Origin: Pseudoips prasinana
Taxonomy: Eukaryota; Arthropoda; Insecta; Lepidoptera; Nolidae
DNA length: 64,000 nucleotides
Direction: 5' to 3'
Assembly (NCBI GenBank): GCA_951640165.1
Contig: OX621255.1
Span: 20,186,001 to 20,250,000, forward strand
Part shown: piece after piece, positions 30,044-38,851 of the stretch
Layout: each line of letters begins with the position of its first letter
Numbering within the stretch: position 1 is the stretch's first letter
Position numbers and translations under genes: made by a program
The notes under the pieces: model-generated
What the model was told of the DNA's origin: nothing
The model's database searches: none
The model's input: the letters and a program-made list of their open reading frames with translations, nothing else

Positions 30044-31063
30044 TTTTTTTTTTTTTTTTTTTTTTATTCACGTAGACTTTAAAAAAGCGCTTGTAAATAG
30101 TCAGAACATGTTTGTAGTAATATAGTTGTATACATTAGATATTATTTCTAGTAACATAGATATTTAGGTACATCTTGTATGAAAACATTTATAAAATTTA
30201 TTTTATTACAGAAATGATATTTAGCTAGCTCGTATCAAGTTATTGTCAAGAGATTATGTTTAATTATCTAGTTTAAGTCTAATATTTTTACTACATATGG
30301 TCAATGGTTCTGTCTATATTAAAGGTATTATTATTATGACGGACCTTGTGTTAATAACGACGGTCGCGCTTTAATGCTACCACCGGATCCAATGCGCCCC
30401 AACTGAGAAGACCCAGCGAAACAAACTCAGTGGGTTCATCTACTACCGGTTTCAACACGACCCAGTTGAGACGGTCCGGCGAAACATACTCAAGCGGGCA
30501 TGAACACGGGATTTGGTCCAATTAGAGTAATTATTTAGTAGGCAAACACAATATATGCTCGATCGGTTGTCTGAATGCTTATTATTTTAGATTATATTTA
30601 GGTATACAAAAGAAAAACTTCGAAACAATAACATTATTCATTTTGAGACAGAGTCAATAATTTTAAATTAAGTATATGATAGCAATCATTTACAGATAGT
30701 TCACGTAACACAGCAGATCAGTCATGTCTATATGGCTACAAGATCTCCAGCGAGCAATGTGCAGGTAGGAAGTGAGAGCCAGACGTCTTTGTCATCGATG
30801 TACTCTTTAGTGGTGTAATAACCCCTAGCCATAAGTATACGTTTAATATGTGTTTTAAAACTTGTGTCAGGCAGATCAGTAATTTGAGTAGGAAGCTTGT
30901 TATAAAACCTAATACAATTTCCTAAAAATGATTTATTAGTTTTGCTTACTCTAAAGCCTAGCATGGCTAGTTTGTTTTTATTCCTAGTATTTATATTATG
31001 CAGTTCACTTTTTTTTTATAATTATGAATATTTTTCTAACAAACATTATATTCTGATATATAT
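30044..31063 (-). mobile_element. 5'-truncated LINE with poly-A, inserted in a Helitron-like copy
   Basis: A run of 22 T at 30044-30065 is the poly-A tail on the minus strand. A long 3' UTR precedes it, and a C-terminal coding remnant lies at the far end. The UTR stretch 30184-30280 recurs at 63824-63930. A target duplication is not evident. Confidence 0.75.
30728..31012 (-). pseudogene. LINE ORF2 C-terminal remnant
   Basis: The minus-strand frame reads ELHNINTRNKNKLAM, GFRVSKTNKSFLGNCIRFYN, KLPTQI and TSFKTHIKRILMARGYYTT. Such text is typical of the extreme C terminus of Jockey/CR1-like LINE proteins downstream of the RT. No catalytic motif is included. The frame is open to its stop at 30728, so the insertion is not very old, but 5' truncation makes it nonfunctional. 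Confidence 0.65.
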
Positions 31064-31254
31064 AGTTTAGCCCGGACATACATACATACAAACAGACAAA
31101 AATTCTAAATACTATATTTTTGGCATCGATATCGAATGTTGATCACGCCCCAAGTATCCTTTTGTAGAAATATTCAATGTACAGTTTTGACTTTCCTACG
31201 ATTTTATAATATGCATACATTTAAATTATTAAATTTTAAAGGTCCATTTAACGT

Positions 31255-31520
31255 TACCATCAGTCTTATGGTTTCCGGCCTAGAAAGAATGACTGGGCCA
31301 CCACATACCATCCCGTGGGTGTCGTAAAAGGCGATTAAGGGATACACCAGGTAGTCGGGCAGCAGCGACTCCTGTGTACTAAAGCTACCTTCCAACTGCA
31401 GTCACCAACTCGCATGCCAAGCGCGGTGACTACGCCAAACCCCTCCAAATGGTAACGTTCTAGAAACCCTTGGAGGAGGCCAATGTCCAGTAGTGGAGGA
31501 TCAGGCTGATGATGTTGTAA
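31255..31520 (+). mobile_element. RTE-tail non-autonomous element, type 2
   Basis: The body has CATCCCGTGGGTGTCGTAAA, GCGATTAAGGGATACACC and GCCAAGCGCGGTGACTACG. The right end has GGAGGCCAATGTCCAGTAG and a short GAT tail. It matches 230-460 in opposite orientation. It differs from the leader-tail fusions in its body. Confidence 0.6.
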
Positions 31521-32284
31521 CGATACGTTAGAAGATTGAATTCAACCCACCTCATTCTGTACGTAACAAAGACGATCTCAATTTCAACGTGGGAGGATTC
31601 CAATCCCGCCGTGAAGCAATTGGTGTGGTCGACTCTCGGTACCAGCACAGGCTCAGTAAAGTTGCAGAATTACACGCAGATGCTTCATAGAACGCAATAA
31701 GTTATCACTGAATGGAGTGCTTGATCTTTATCGGCATACTTATTACGTATGTTGCAGAAACCTAGCGATATCAAAATTCTCGCAATATTTGTTCATTAAT
31801 TGGTAATTTGTATGAAGTATTAAGATGAACCGATGATCTTCCGATCTCACGTACCGATTGTTCGCACCAATTACCGACAGAACAGCTTCATGGTGAGAGC
31901 GAGCAGAACTTACAATAAGACTTGTCAGAAGGTTGTTATTGACCTATTCTGCAACAAAACCTGCAGAATTAAAAATAAATTATCAATTAACTTTTTAGAA
32001 TAGATACCTGAATAACTGCCATTTATTAGTTCTTATTTGACCTAGTTTTAGTTAGTCTCCTTGATTTTTTTTGTGTTGATTTTGATTTTGTTTAATGTTA
32101 TGTAAATTTCCACAAATATTAAATTTTTTTCTCTCCTTATGTTTTGTCTACCGATTCTCTTATTATTTTAAACTTATGAATATTAGCGAAAACTTGTAAT
32201 TGGCCTTCATCCTTTATTGTATTTTGTATTTCTGTTCTAGTTGTAAGTTTTCTAGATGAATAAAATAAAATTAAATAAAAAATC
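31521..32284. other. Nothing firmly recognised
   Basis: No gene. The segment near 32225-32280 (TGAATAAAATAAAATTAAAT) looks like the AT-rich 3' end of some retroelement. Confidence 0.35.
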
Positions 32285-32490
32285 TTGTGAAGCTGGAAGT
32301 TGGCTACGAACTGGACGACGCAGCGTTGGCTGTCCCCCTACATGATGGACCGATCATCTTGTGAGGATCTCTGGAAGTCGCCGCTGGATGTGGGTAGCAC
32401 AAGACTAAAGGCCTCTCCAAAATCTCCACTATTGCAAATAGTGGAGATTTTGGAGAGGCCTTTGTCCAGTGGTGAGCGTCTTTGATGATG
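32285..32490 (+). pseudogene. RTE 3' fragment containing a 27-bp hairpin
   Basis: GGACGACGCAGCGTTGGC, ATGATGGACCGATCATCTTG and GGAAGTCGCCGCTGGATG follow the RTE C-terminal coding end. At 32407-32463 the tail sequence AAAGGCCTCTCCAAAATCTC is followed by its perfect inverse, so part of the 3' UTR exists twice in head-to-head orientation. It then ends in a (GAT)n run. Confidence 0.7.
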
Positions 32491-32544
32491 ATGATGATGA
32501 ATATTAGTATGTATGTGATTACATTCTATAAGAATTGCCAAACT

Positions 32545-32750
32545 GAAAAACCGATGGCCGCTGACGCAGAAATTTTATCGAGTGGCCACCATGCGCTCGA
32601 AAACGCAGCGTGGGCCCGACCGATAATCTTGCAAGGGTCACGGTAAGCCGCTGGATGCGGGCAGCACAAGACCGGCCATTGTGAGAACCTTGGGGAGGCC
32701 TTTGTCCAACAGTTGACGTCTTTCGGCTGATACGATGATGATGCTGAATA
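32545..32750 (+). pseudogene. RTE 3' fragment
   Basis: GAGTGGCCACCATGCGC, CGCAGCGTGGGCCCGACC, GGATGCGGGCAGCACAAGAC, then GGGGAGGCCTTTGTCCAAC and a GAT tail. A second diverged copy directly follows the one at 32285. Confidence 0.7.
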
Positions 32751-33489
32751 TTATTATGTATATGAATTCATTCTGTAATCTGAAAATCACACTTTGCATG
32801 TATTTATTCATTTATTATTATAGACACACCAACAGTATACATACACATCATTTAAATCTTAGCTCACTATATAATTCAGTTCTTATATGTACAACTATTA
32901 AAGGCATGCACAACACACACTAAACATAAACAACGTTGACATACAATACAAGTTATTTTAAATTAAAAATAAACAAAAATACTATGACTAACATAGATTA
33001 AAATGCATTAAAGACAAATTAAAAAGTTCTTATCAAATGGGACTAAGAAATAAAATAAAAAATATTTTATATAAAAAATATTTAATATTTATTTAATATA
33101 AAAATATCCTGGAACATTATTCCCACACGGCCATCTGATCCCAAACTAAGCAGAGTTTCCTAATTTTTATTGATACACTTAGACCTTGATAATATCTTCA
33201 TTACTTAAGCATTAAGAGTGGTTTTCGTAGTGGCACTGTATCTACCGACGTCACTTCGAGTGTACCTATATCTTTCCATAAAATTAATTAAGAATTGTTT
33301 CGCGATTCGTAAAATCGACAGACAAACAATAAAACTTGTGTTTTAATTGAGGTTCTCGGATTTGGTTAACGTTTCTAGTAAATAGAGCGTAGTTTGTTTA
33401 AGTGTTTGCTTAATAGAGTTGTCGTCATAGGGTTATCGCGTTAAGTAAATTTATAATAAGCGATTCTATGTTCTTCTTCTTAGCGTGTC
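32751..33489. other. AT-rich stretch with a SINE A scrap
   Basis: Positions 33103-33160 read AATATCCTGGAACATTATTC and GATCCCAAACTAAGCAGAG, the inverted 3' end of SINE A. The rest is unassigned. Confidence 0.5.
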
Positions 33490-33820
33490 GATGACAATCT
33501 AAATTAAGTCAGCCCAGAATTCAGCTGCGAGTTGAGCGTTGTCAGTAGCGTCCATTAGTTCTTGTAACGTGCAGGCATTAGGGCACGCAGGACATGTTAA
33601 CAAGTGTGCCATTGTTTGAGGAACAGAACTAGAAATCCCCACCTGAGCAGGTTTTCCTTACTTCGTCCAACTTGGGTCCGGAGTCTGTTCAGAGACTTCC
33701 AGGTTGGCAGTTTGTGTCCAGGCGGAAGGTTTTCGGCTGGAGGGACGAATGCGATGGGTAGGCAAGCACTGTCTCGCCACAGTTTGAGCTGTGTCTTAGA
33801 CCGTTCTACGTTAAAGTTGC
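33490..33820 (-). pseudogene. LINE ORF2 C-terminal remnant, frameshifted
   Basis: The minus strand reads LPPGHKLPTWKSLNRLRTQV and GRSKENLLRWG. After a frame change near 33650 it continues SVPQTMAHLLTCPACPNACT and AEFWADL. The LNR-RT...W-G layout followed by a Cys/His cluster (H-LLTCPACPNAC) is the usual C-terminal module of many insect LINE proteins. It lacks RT catalytic motifs and is dead. Confidence 0.6.
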
Positions 33821-33875
33821 ATTAAATACTTTAGTCTGAAGGGAGACGTTGCTTCGTTCAGTAATATACCGCATA

Positions 33876-34010
33876 TACGGACGCCAGCACATCAAGCTAC
33901 CCCAATCTGTCAAATTCCCCCAATAGAAAGTGAACCTTATGCTTTTGTGATACAGTGGAAAATCAGTAAAATAAATTTGACAGATTGGGGTAGCAGGATG
34001 TGCTGTCGTA
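33876..34010. mobile_element. MITE family A, copy 5
   Basis: It runs from TACGGACGCCAGCACATCAA to GATGTGCTGTCGTA, with inner arms CCCCAATCTGTCAAATT and AAATTTGACAGATTGGGG. The core is GTGAACCTTATGCTTTTGTG, as in the other copies. Confidence 0.85.
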
Positions 34011-34084
34011 CAACTGGTACTGTTTAAAAAAATCTATGGATTGATTTAAATTAGGAATTTAATTATTCGAGTAGATCGATAGAT

Positions 34085-34170
34085 GGAAGTAGAGCAAGGT
34101 TGGCCATTGTTGACAGCTTTGGGGGAGGTCTTTGTCCAGCTGTGGAAGACTTTCGGCTGATGATGACTAG
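34085..34170 (+). mobile_element. RTE 3' tail fragment
   Basis: GGTTGGCCATTGTTGACAGC, GGGGGAGGTCTTTGTCCAGC, GACTTTCGGCTGATGATGA. Tail only. Confidence 0.65.
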
Positions 34171-34186
34171 TCGTTGTACTAGAGTT

Positions 34187-34670
34187 GACGGGCCTGTTTG
34201 CGTGGTTGACAAATGCTTGCTTTACACGCTGGAGGTCGTGGGTTCCATACCCACCCAGGGGGGCTACCGGCTAAGTGGCCGAACATCGGGATAGTAATCG
34301 GCGTTCAAATAAATAAATGTTAAAAGTTACAATCGATAATAATAAATCGGCTTCGACGTTGAAAAACGATTCCGGACCATTTATGACGTCACATGTGCTT
34401 GTGGAAGCTGATTTAAGGATTGATTAAGTCATTTTTAATCGATCACTACCCCGATGTTCGGCCACGTAGCCGGTAGCCCCCCAGGACAGATATTTGTGGG
34501 CATGAACATGTCTGTTTGTCATGACTATGGATGTAATTATCAATATAAGTATGTATTCACAAAAGAAAAGTAGTATATGTAGTATATCATTTATCTGGTT
34601 TCCATAGTACAAGCTCTGCTTAGTTTGGGATCAGGTGGTCGTGTGTAAATAATGTCCCAGGATATTATAT
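34187..34670 (+). mobile_element. tRNA-derived SINE, family A, split by a MITE
   Basis: The left part has head GGGCCTGTTTGCGTGGTTGA and B box GGGTTCCATACCCACCC. The right part resumes at AGGACAGATATTTGTGGGC and runs to an ATT tail. Without the insert at 34260-34480 the two parts join into a normal copy. Confidence 0.8.
34260..34480. mobile_element. Foldback MITE inside a SINE
   Basis: The inverted ends GGGGCTACCGGCTAAGTGGC and GGCCACGTAGCCGGTAGCCCC extend to about 40 bp (CCGAACATCGGG-TAGT). CCAGG flanks both sides (34255-34259, 34481-34485), a 5-bp target duplication shared with the SINE sequence. Noncoding, 221 bp. Superfamily not assigned. Confidence 0.8.
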
Positions 34671-34979
34671 TATTATTATTGACATTTGGCTAGGTGCCAT
34701 TGGAAGTGGCTGCAATTGTCTTAGCATATTATAATGCTTGCTTGATGCCTTAGCTATTTTATTAAGGTAGAACTTATTATGGTTTCTTGCACACACACAT
34801 TTCAAGTATTTGACAACCTCGCTTACAAATACAGCCTTTACTATTTCTGCGTATTCCATCGGAGAACTGAACCCGAGCAAATAATACAAACAATAGCGTA
34901 CAGTCAGCAACAGAAGTTGCTAAGCAGAAACTATACTAGAGATGCTACTTATTGATATTCACGGCAATCGTACGCTACC

Positions 34980-35175
34980 TCTGATCAGGACAGATATTTG
35001 TGTGCATGGACATGTCTGTTTGCCCTGAGTTTTGGTGTAATAATCTAAATAACTATGTATTTACAATAGTAAATAAGTATATGTCGTAGGTATATCACTT
35101 ATCTGGTTTCCATAGTACAAGCTCTGCTTAGTTTGAGATCAGATGGCCGTGTGTGAATATTGTCCCAGGATATTT
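34980..35175 (+). mobile_element. SINE family A, headless
   Basis: Starts at CAGGACAGATATTTGTGTGC and continues to GTCCCAGGATATTTTTA. The tRNA-like head is missing. Confidence 0.7.
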
Positions 35176-35279
35176 TTACTTAATTCAATCTGGTTTGAAT
35201 ATTATCTGGTTTCCAGAATGAACGCTTGTGATTCTGTTTTTTACACCATTAACTTAATTTAAATGTTTAACTTACCTCA

Positions 35280-35640
35280 AGCTTAACTCAACTATGAGTT
35301 CTCTTCCAGCAAACCTTTGTTAGAGTGAGAGCTTATATGTAATGGGTTACAACCAGTGCACAACAATTTATACTATAAACTAAGTTTATGAAAATAATAC
35401 AAAAATAAAAACAAAACAGAATCTACCAGTGGTTAATAAATATATATATAAACCTGCTTACTAATACTACATACTAAGTTACTTACGTAACTACATACCT
35501 AATTATATAACATATATAGAATAGAATAGAATAGAATAGAACTTTATTATCATAAAATAGATAACAGTACACCGGCTCAACTTATTGTATATATGTTATA
35601 ACATTTCTGTCTTATATACATCGTATGAAAAGAACAGGAC
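35280..35640 (-). repeat. LINE 3'-UTR-like segment with (AGAAT)n microsatellite
   Basis: TTCTCTTCCAGCAAACCTT, GTTAGAGTGAGAGC and CAGTGCACAACAA parallel 51285-51345 at the 3' end of the CR1/Jockey-like LINE. At 35516-35545 a five-base repeat runs into ACTTTATTATCATAAAATAG. Confidence 0.5.
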
Positions 35641-35679
35641 ATACATGTAGCTGTCAGACTTTGGTCGACCGGTGTCGCT

Positions 35680-35795
35680 CCCTCTTTCAGGCGCCAAGAG
35701 AAGTCCACGGCAGGTTAGGTTTAGTCGGTGCGAGTCCGACATACCCACCTGTAGACACTTTTTGCGGGTGGCATTTCCCATGCCTTATCAAAAAA
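35680..35795 (+). mobile_element. R1-like LINE 3'-UTR fragment
   Basis: CAGGCGCCAAGAGAAGTCCA, GGTTTAGTCGGTGCGAGTCC, CACTTTTTGCGGGTGGCAT and a short A run match 40585-40710. Confidence 0.75.
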
Positions 35796-35806
35796 GAAGT
35801 TCTAAC

Positions 35807-35935
35807 GTGTCGGTAGCAGTATGAGAAGTGTCCTTGACTGCGCCACGTACAAGCAGCTCCGGGAAGACCACGATCTGTTTTTGGCGCAGTCGCTGTGCCG
35901 AACTGACTGACTGAAGAGTCGTCATATAGGGAGGC
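35807..35935 (+). mobile_element. R1-like LINE 3'-UTR fragment, upstream portion
   Basis: GGTAGCAGTATGAGAAGTGT, CCACGTACAAGCAGC and GGCGCAGTCGCTGTGCCG match 40375-40470, which lies upstream of the piece at 35680 in the source element. Here the order is reversed, so this is either a second insertion or a rearrangement. Confidence 0.65.
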
Positions 35936-36454
35936 CAGCACAAAGCCTTTCTAATATTACTGCAAACATTCGCAGGTTTTCGTTGATTTTTCAAAAATGG
36001 CACTGCATCCGCGACTTAAAAATATGCTATTTACGGACACACATCCTGAACAGCAATTTATGGGTTACACAAATACTTCAAAAAGAGATGTTAAAAAAAT
36101 ATACCGCACCAAGGCCTTAACTTTACCAACATACAATTTACGGACTAAAAACAACAATTTATGGATACACAAATAGTTGACCACGAGAAACACGGACACA
36201 GACCACCTCAACCTTTGCACCAGACGTACATCCATTTGTGTTAAATTATCTTTTGGGTGTCTTTGTTCAGTAACTTTTGTGGCTGACAGTATTTACAAGG
36301 AAATGGACAATGGACGGATATTCCTTGCAGTTGTTGATCTTAAGTAGTTATGTTCAAGAAATGGAAATGAAACATTTGAAAACAACATAATATAATCTTA
36401 GATACTTACAATGAAGTTGATATTTAACCTTAAACAAACATATGAAACTGTTCA
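35936..36454. other. Nothing recognised
   Basis: There are faint SINE C-like words near 36045 (CAGCAATTTATGGGTTACAC) and 36150, but no complete element and no gene. Confidence 0.35.
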
Positions 36455-36605
36455 CTTGAAGTCATCATCATAATTTTATAATCGGAATGACGTCCACTCC
36501 TGGATAAAAGTTTCCCCTAAAAGATCTCAACAATGGAACTGTGTCCATCATTTGGGTGGATATGCTATAATAGCCACGCTTGGCAAATGCGTTCGCGATC
36601 TGGTA
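36455..36605 (-). mobile_element. RTE-derived SINE-like element, truncated
   Basis: Tail sequence (ATGACGTCCACTCCTGGAT, AAAGATCTCAACAATGG) passes directly into AACTGTGTCCATCATTTGGG, TGGATATGCTATAATAGCC and GCGTTCGCGATC. The join shows the start codon region of the endonuclease (ATGGACACA on the minus strand) fused to the 3' tail. Confidence 0.75.
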
Positions 36606-36867
36606 AATACAGATATATTGATTTTAATAATTATTTTTATTTGGTATGGCATATTTTTGAGATGGTTCCGTATAATAAAATCAGATTACTATTTAAAAAA
36701 GGAGACGTTTTTCAATTCGGTTGTAAATTTTAATTTTTGTTTACATTTTACACGATTCCAATGTTTGTTTAACGATATTGATAATATTTGTTTATTCAAA
36801 AGGGATTTTTTTTTGGAATCGGATTACAAATTTAGGATTTATGAAGTACATATTGTTAAGTAAACTG
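36606..36867. other. Nothing recognised
   Basis: AT-rich; the open frame 36552-36863 has no recognisable domain and starts inside the SINE-like element. Confidence 0.4.
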
Positions 36868-36995
36868 TACACACGGCTACATATCAAGCTATACATTTCC
36901 AATATAAGCTGACTCTCATTTTATGGAAATCCTATAGGTACAAGGCGAAATCAGCTTATACTGGAAAAGTATAACTTGATAAGTAGCCGTGTGTA
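36868..36995. mobile_element. MITE family B
   Basis: The inverted ends TACACACGGCTACATATCAA and TTGATAAGTAGCCGTGTGTA extend inward through ATACATTTCCAATATAAGCT with its near inverse. The arms total about 45 bp in a 128-bp element. The termini include TA. Noncoding and present once in the window. Confidence 0.8.
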
Positions 36996-37387
36996 TGTTT
37001 TAAAACCAGTATGTGTGTTCGTATTATACAACTGTTTAGCAAATTAAGTTCGTACATCACGATTGCGATTATTATTATACAGTATTATAGCTTATAATGA
37101 AGTAAATATTTCCAAGTATCAAGGTTAGAATCCTCGTTCTAGAACATAGTCTACAGTACTACAGTACATCTATGATACAAAAACATACAGAAGGTCAACT
37201 TTGAATAATACAAATGATTTAAAAATAACTGTTTTTAAAAAACATAACCGGCATCAACTTTTCTTAATGAGTAATATTGTTTTTATAATTTATTGTCTTT
37301 ATAATTAATACACATTATTATACACAAAAAGGTCATTTTACATTGAAATAGGGCGGTCGTGTCGCATTTAGAGTCCAGTATTTATTT
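36996..37387. other. Nothing recognised
   Basis: AT-rich interval without a supported gene. Confidence 0.4.
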
Positions 37388-37580
37388 ATTATTAACAAAG
37401 ACTACACCTGATTTTGTGTATTAGATCCCTGTATCGTGAAGGACAAAACCAGACTCAGAACAAATATTTATGGGTCACGCAAATAGATGTCCTGTCCGGG
37501 TTTGAACCCGAAACGAGAGGGTACCGAAGTTGGAGCGAGGCGGCTACTTTACCTAAACCACTGAGCCACAAGTGCAGTCC
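37388..37580 (-). mobile_element. tRNA-derived SINE, family C, diverged
   Basis: GACTACACCTGATTTTGTG, CCAGACTCAGAACAAATATT and TATGGGTCACGCAAATAGAT lead to a degraded B box (CGGGTTTGAACCCG) and the head TGGACTGCACTTGTGGCTCA read on the minus strand. Confidence 0.65.
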
Positions 37581-37786
37581 AATCAATAATAATATTTATA
37601 TCGTTTATTTTCTCTTCAAATATTTTCGGATAAAGTACAAGTTAAAAGGCAGGTTAAAAATAGGTTCTACGGACATGTTGTGGAGACTGGAGCCGGTACT
37701 AGGTTAACCCTGTGTCTCCAGGCCTTAACTTCGGAGAGCTGAGCTATTATCTAAATTAAATTTACACTGTGGTAGTCTAATTATTG

Positions 37787-38025
37787 TAGATAAAATAATA
37801 ATAATAATAATCTGGGATATTATTCACACACGGCCACCTAATCCCAAACTATGCATAGCTTGTACTATGGAAACCAGATAACCGATATACTACACATACT
37901 AATTTTTTTTTTTTAAAAACATTACTCCACCCATTCTTAGGACAAACGGGAAATGTTCACGCACACAAAATTTGCGTGAATGGCAAGTAGGTATTTACCA
38001 ACTACGCCAACCAGCCCGCCCGTGA
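37787..38025 (-). mobile_element. tRNA-derived SINE, family A
   Basis: An (AAT)n tail at left, then GATCCCAAACTATGCATAGC, TACTATGGAAACCAGATAAC, AGGACAAACGGGAAATGTTC, and a partly deleted B-box region before GCCAACCAGCCCG. Confidence 0.7.
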
Positions 38026-38561
38026 AATTAAATAATGTTTGCACGAAATTGTCTTTCTGCTTGTCATTGTATCTATGGCAGCACTAATGAGTACCTACTA
38101 TGTTGTAAATATGTTATTTCGCTGCATTATTATTTCATAACATCAAAATACCAACATTAGTCGTCGTGGAAAATCCTCATGTATTAAGGGGAAGAATTTC
38201 CCAACTGAAGGTCAAATCTAATGGCGGTTTAATTAGATCAATTCCTAATATAACGGTTCAGTGGCGTTGGTTCTATATACTCCGAATCTTGAAATTCAAT
38301 CATATGCTTAAATGCCTACACAAAATTAAGGTTAATAATAAAATTTGGCGATGTAGACTGTGGTGAGGTTGGCGATGTGGAGAGTGAGAAAAACAAATGA
38401 ATCGCAATATTTTGGTTTCTCTCTATGTGATATCTTTCTGAAATGTCATCAAATCGTTGCCTGATAAGTTACTCTTCAGTAAACATTTAGAAAACCAGAG
38501 AAAACTTCGCACTAACACCAATATCATCATTTCAATCAATTAGCTGCGGAAGTATTTCCGA
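38026..38561. other. Nothing recognised
   Basis: No gene or repeat identified with confidence. Confidence 0.4.
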
Positions 38562-38722
38562 TCTGGTATGACATGGCAACCTTCAAGAAGCGAGCCTATT
38601 CTTTTTTTAGAGACCGGCAACGCACTTGCAGCTCCTCAGGTGTTGCGAGTATCCATGGGCGGCGGTGATCACTTGCCATCAGGTGACCCACTTGCTCGTT
38701 TGCCATCCTATTATATATATTA
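38562..38722 (+). mobile_element. LINE 3' end (family E)
   Basis: The codons GACATGGCAACCTTCAAGAA (DMATFKK) and GCGAGCCTATTCTTTTTTTAG are followed by CATGGGCGGCGGTGATCAC and CATCAGGTGACCCACTTGC, then an A-rich tail. The same 3' end recurs at 43395, 48535 and 54614. It encodes only the last residues of a LINE protein. Confidence 0.7.
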
Positions 38723-38851
38723 AAAAAAATATCAGCCAAAAGACGTCCACTGCTGGACAAAGGCCTCCCCCAAAGATCATTATTTGGGAGGATATGCCAT
38801 AATCGCCACGCTTGGCAAACGGGTTGGCGATCGCAGTAGGATAGACATGGT

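Larger units (their letters stand above)
29943..31215 (-). mobile_element. Helitron-like copy, type 2, split by a LINE
   Basis: The left part 29943-30043 (CTAGCTGTGCCCCGCG to ATGCAGTAC) and the right part from about 31064 (GTTTAGCCCGGACATAC to TCCTACGATTTTATAATATG) are contiguous in intact copies (compare 8143). About 1 kb of LINE sequence lies between. Confidence 0.75.

Noticed and set aside
34424..34612. 62-codon frame across MITE and SINE
   Set aside because: Crosses an insertion border, so it cannot be a conserved gene.
36552..36863. 103-codon open frame
   Set aside because: Starts inside the RTE-derived SINE-like element and continues into AT-rich DNA; phenylalanine- and isoleucine-rich low-complexity text.
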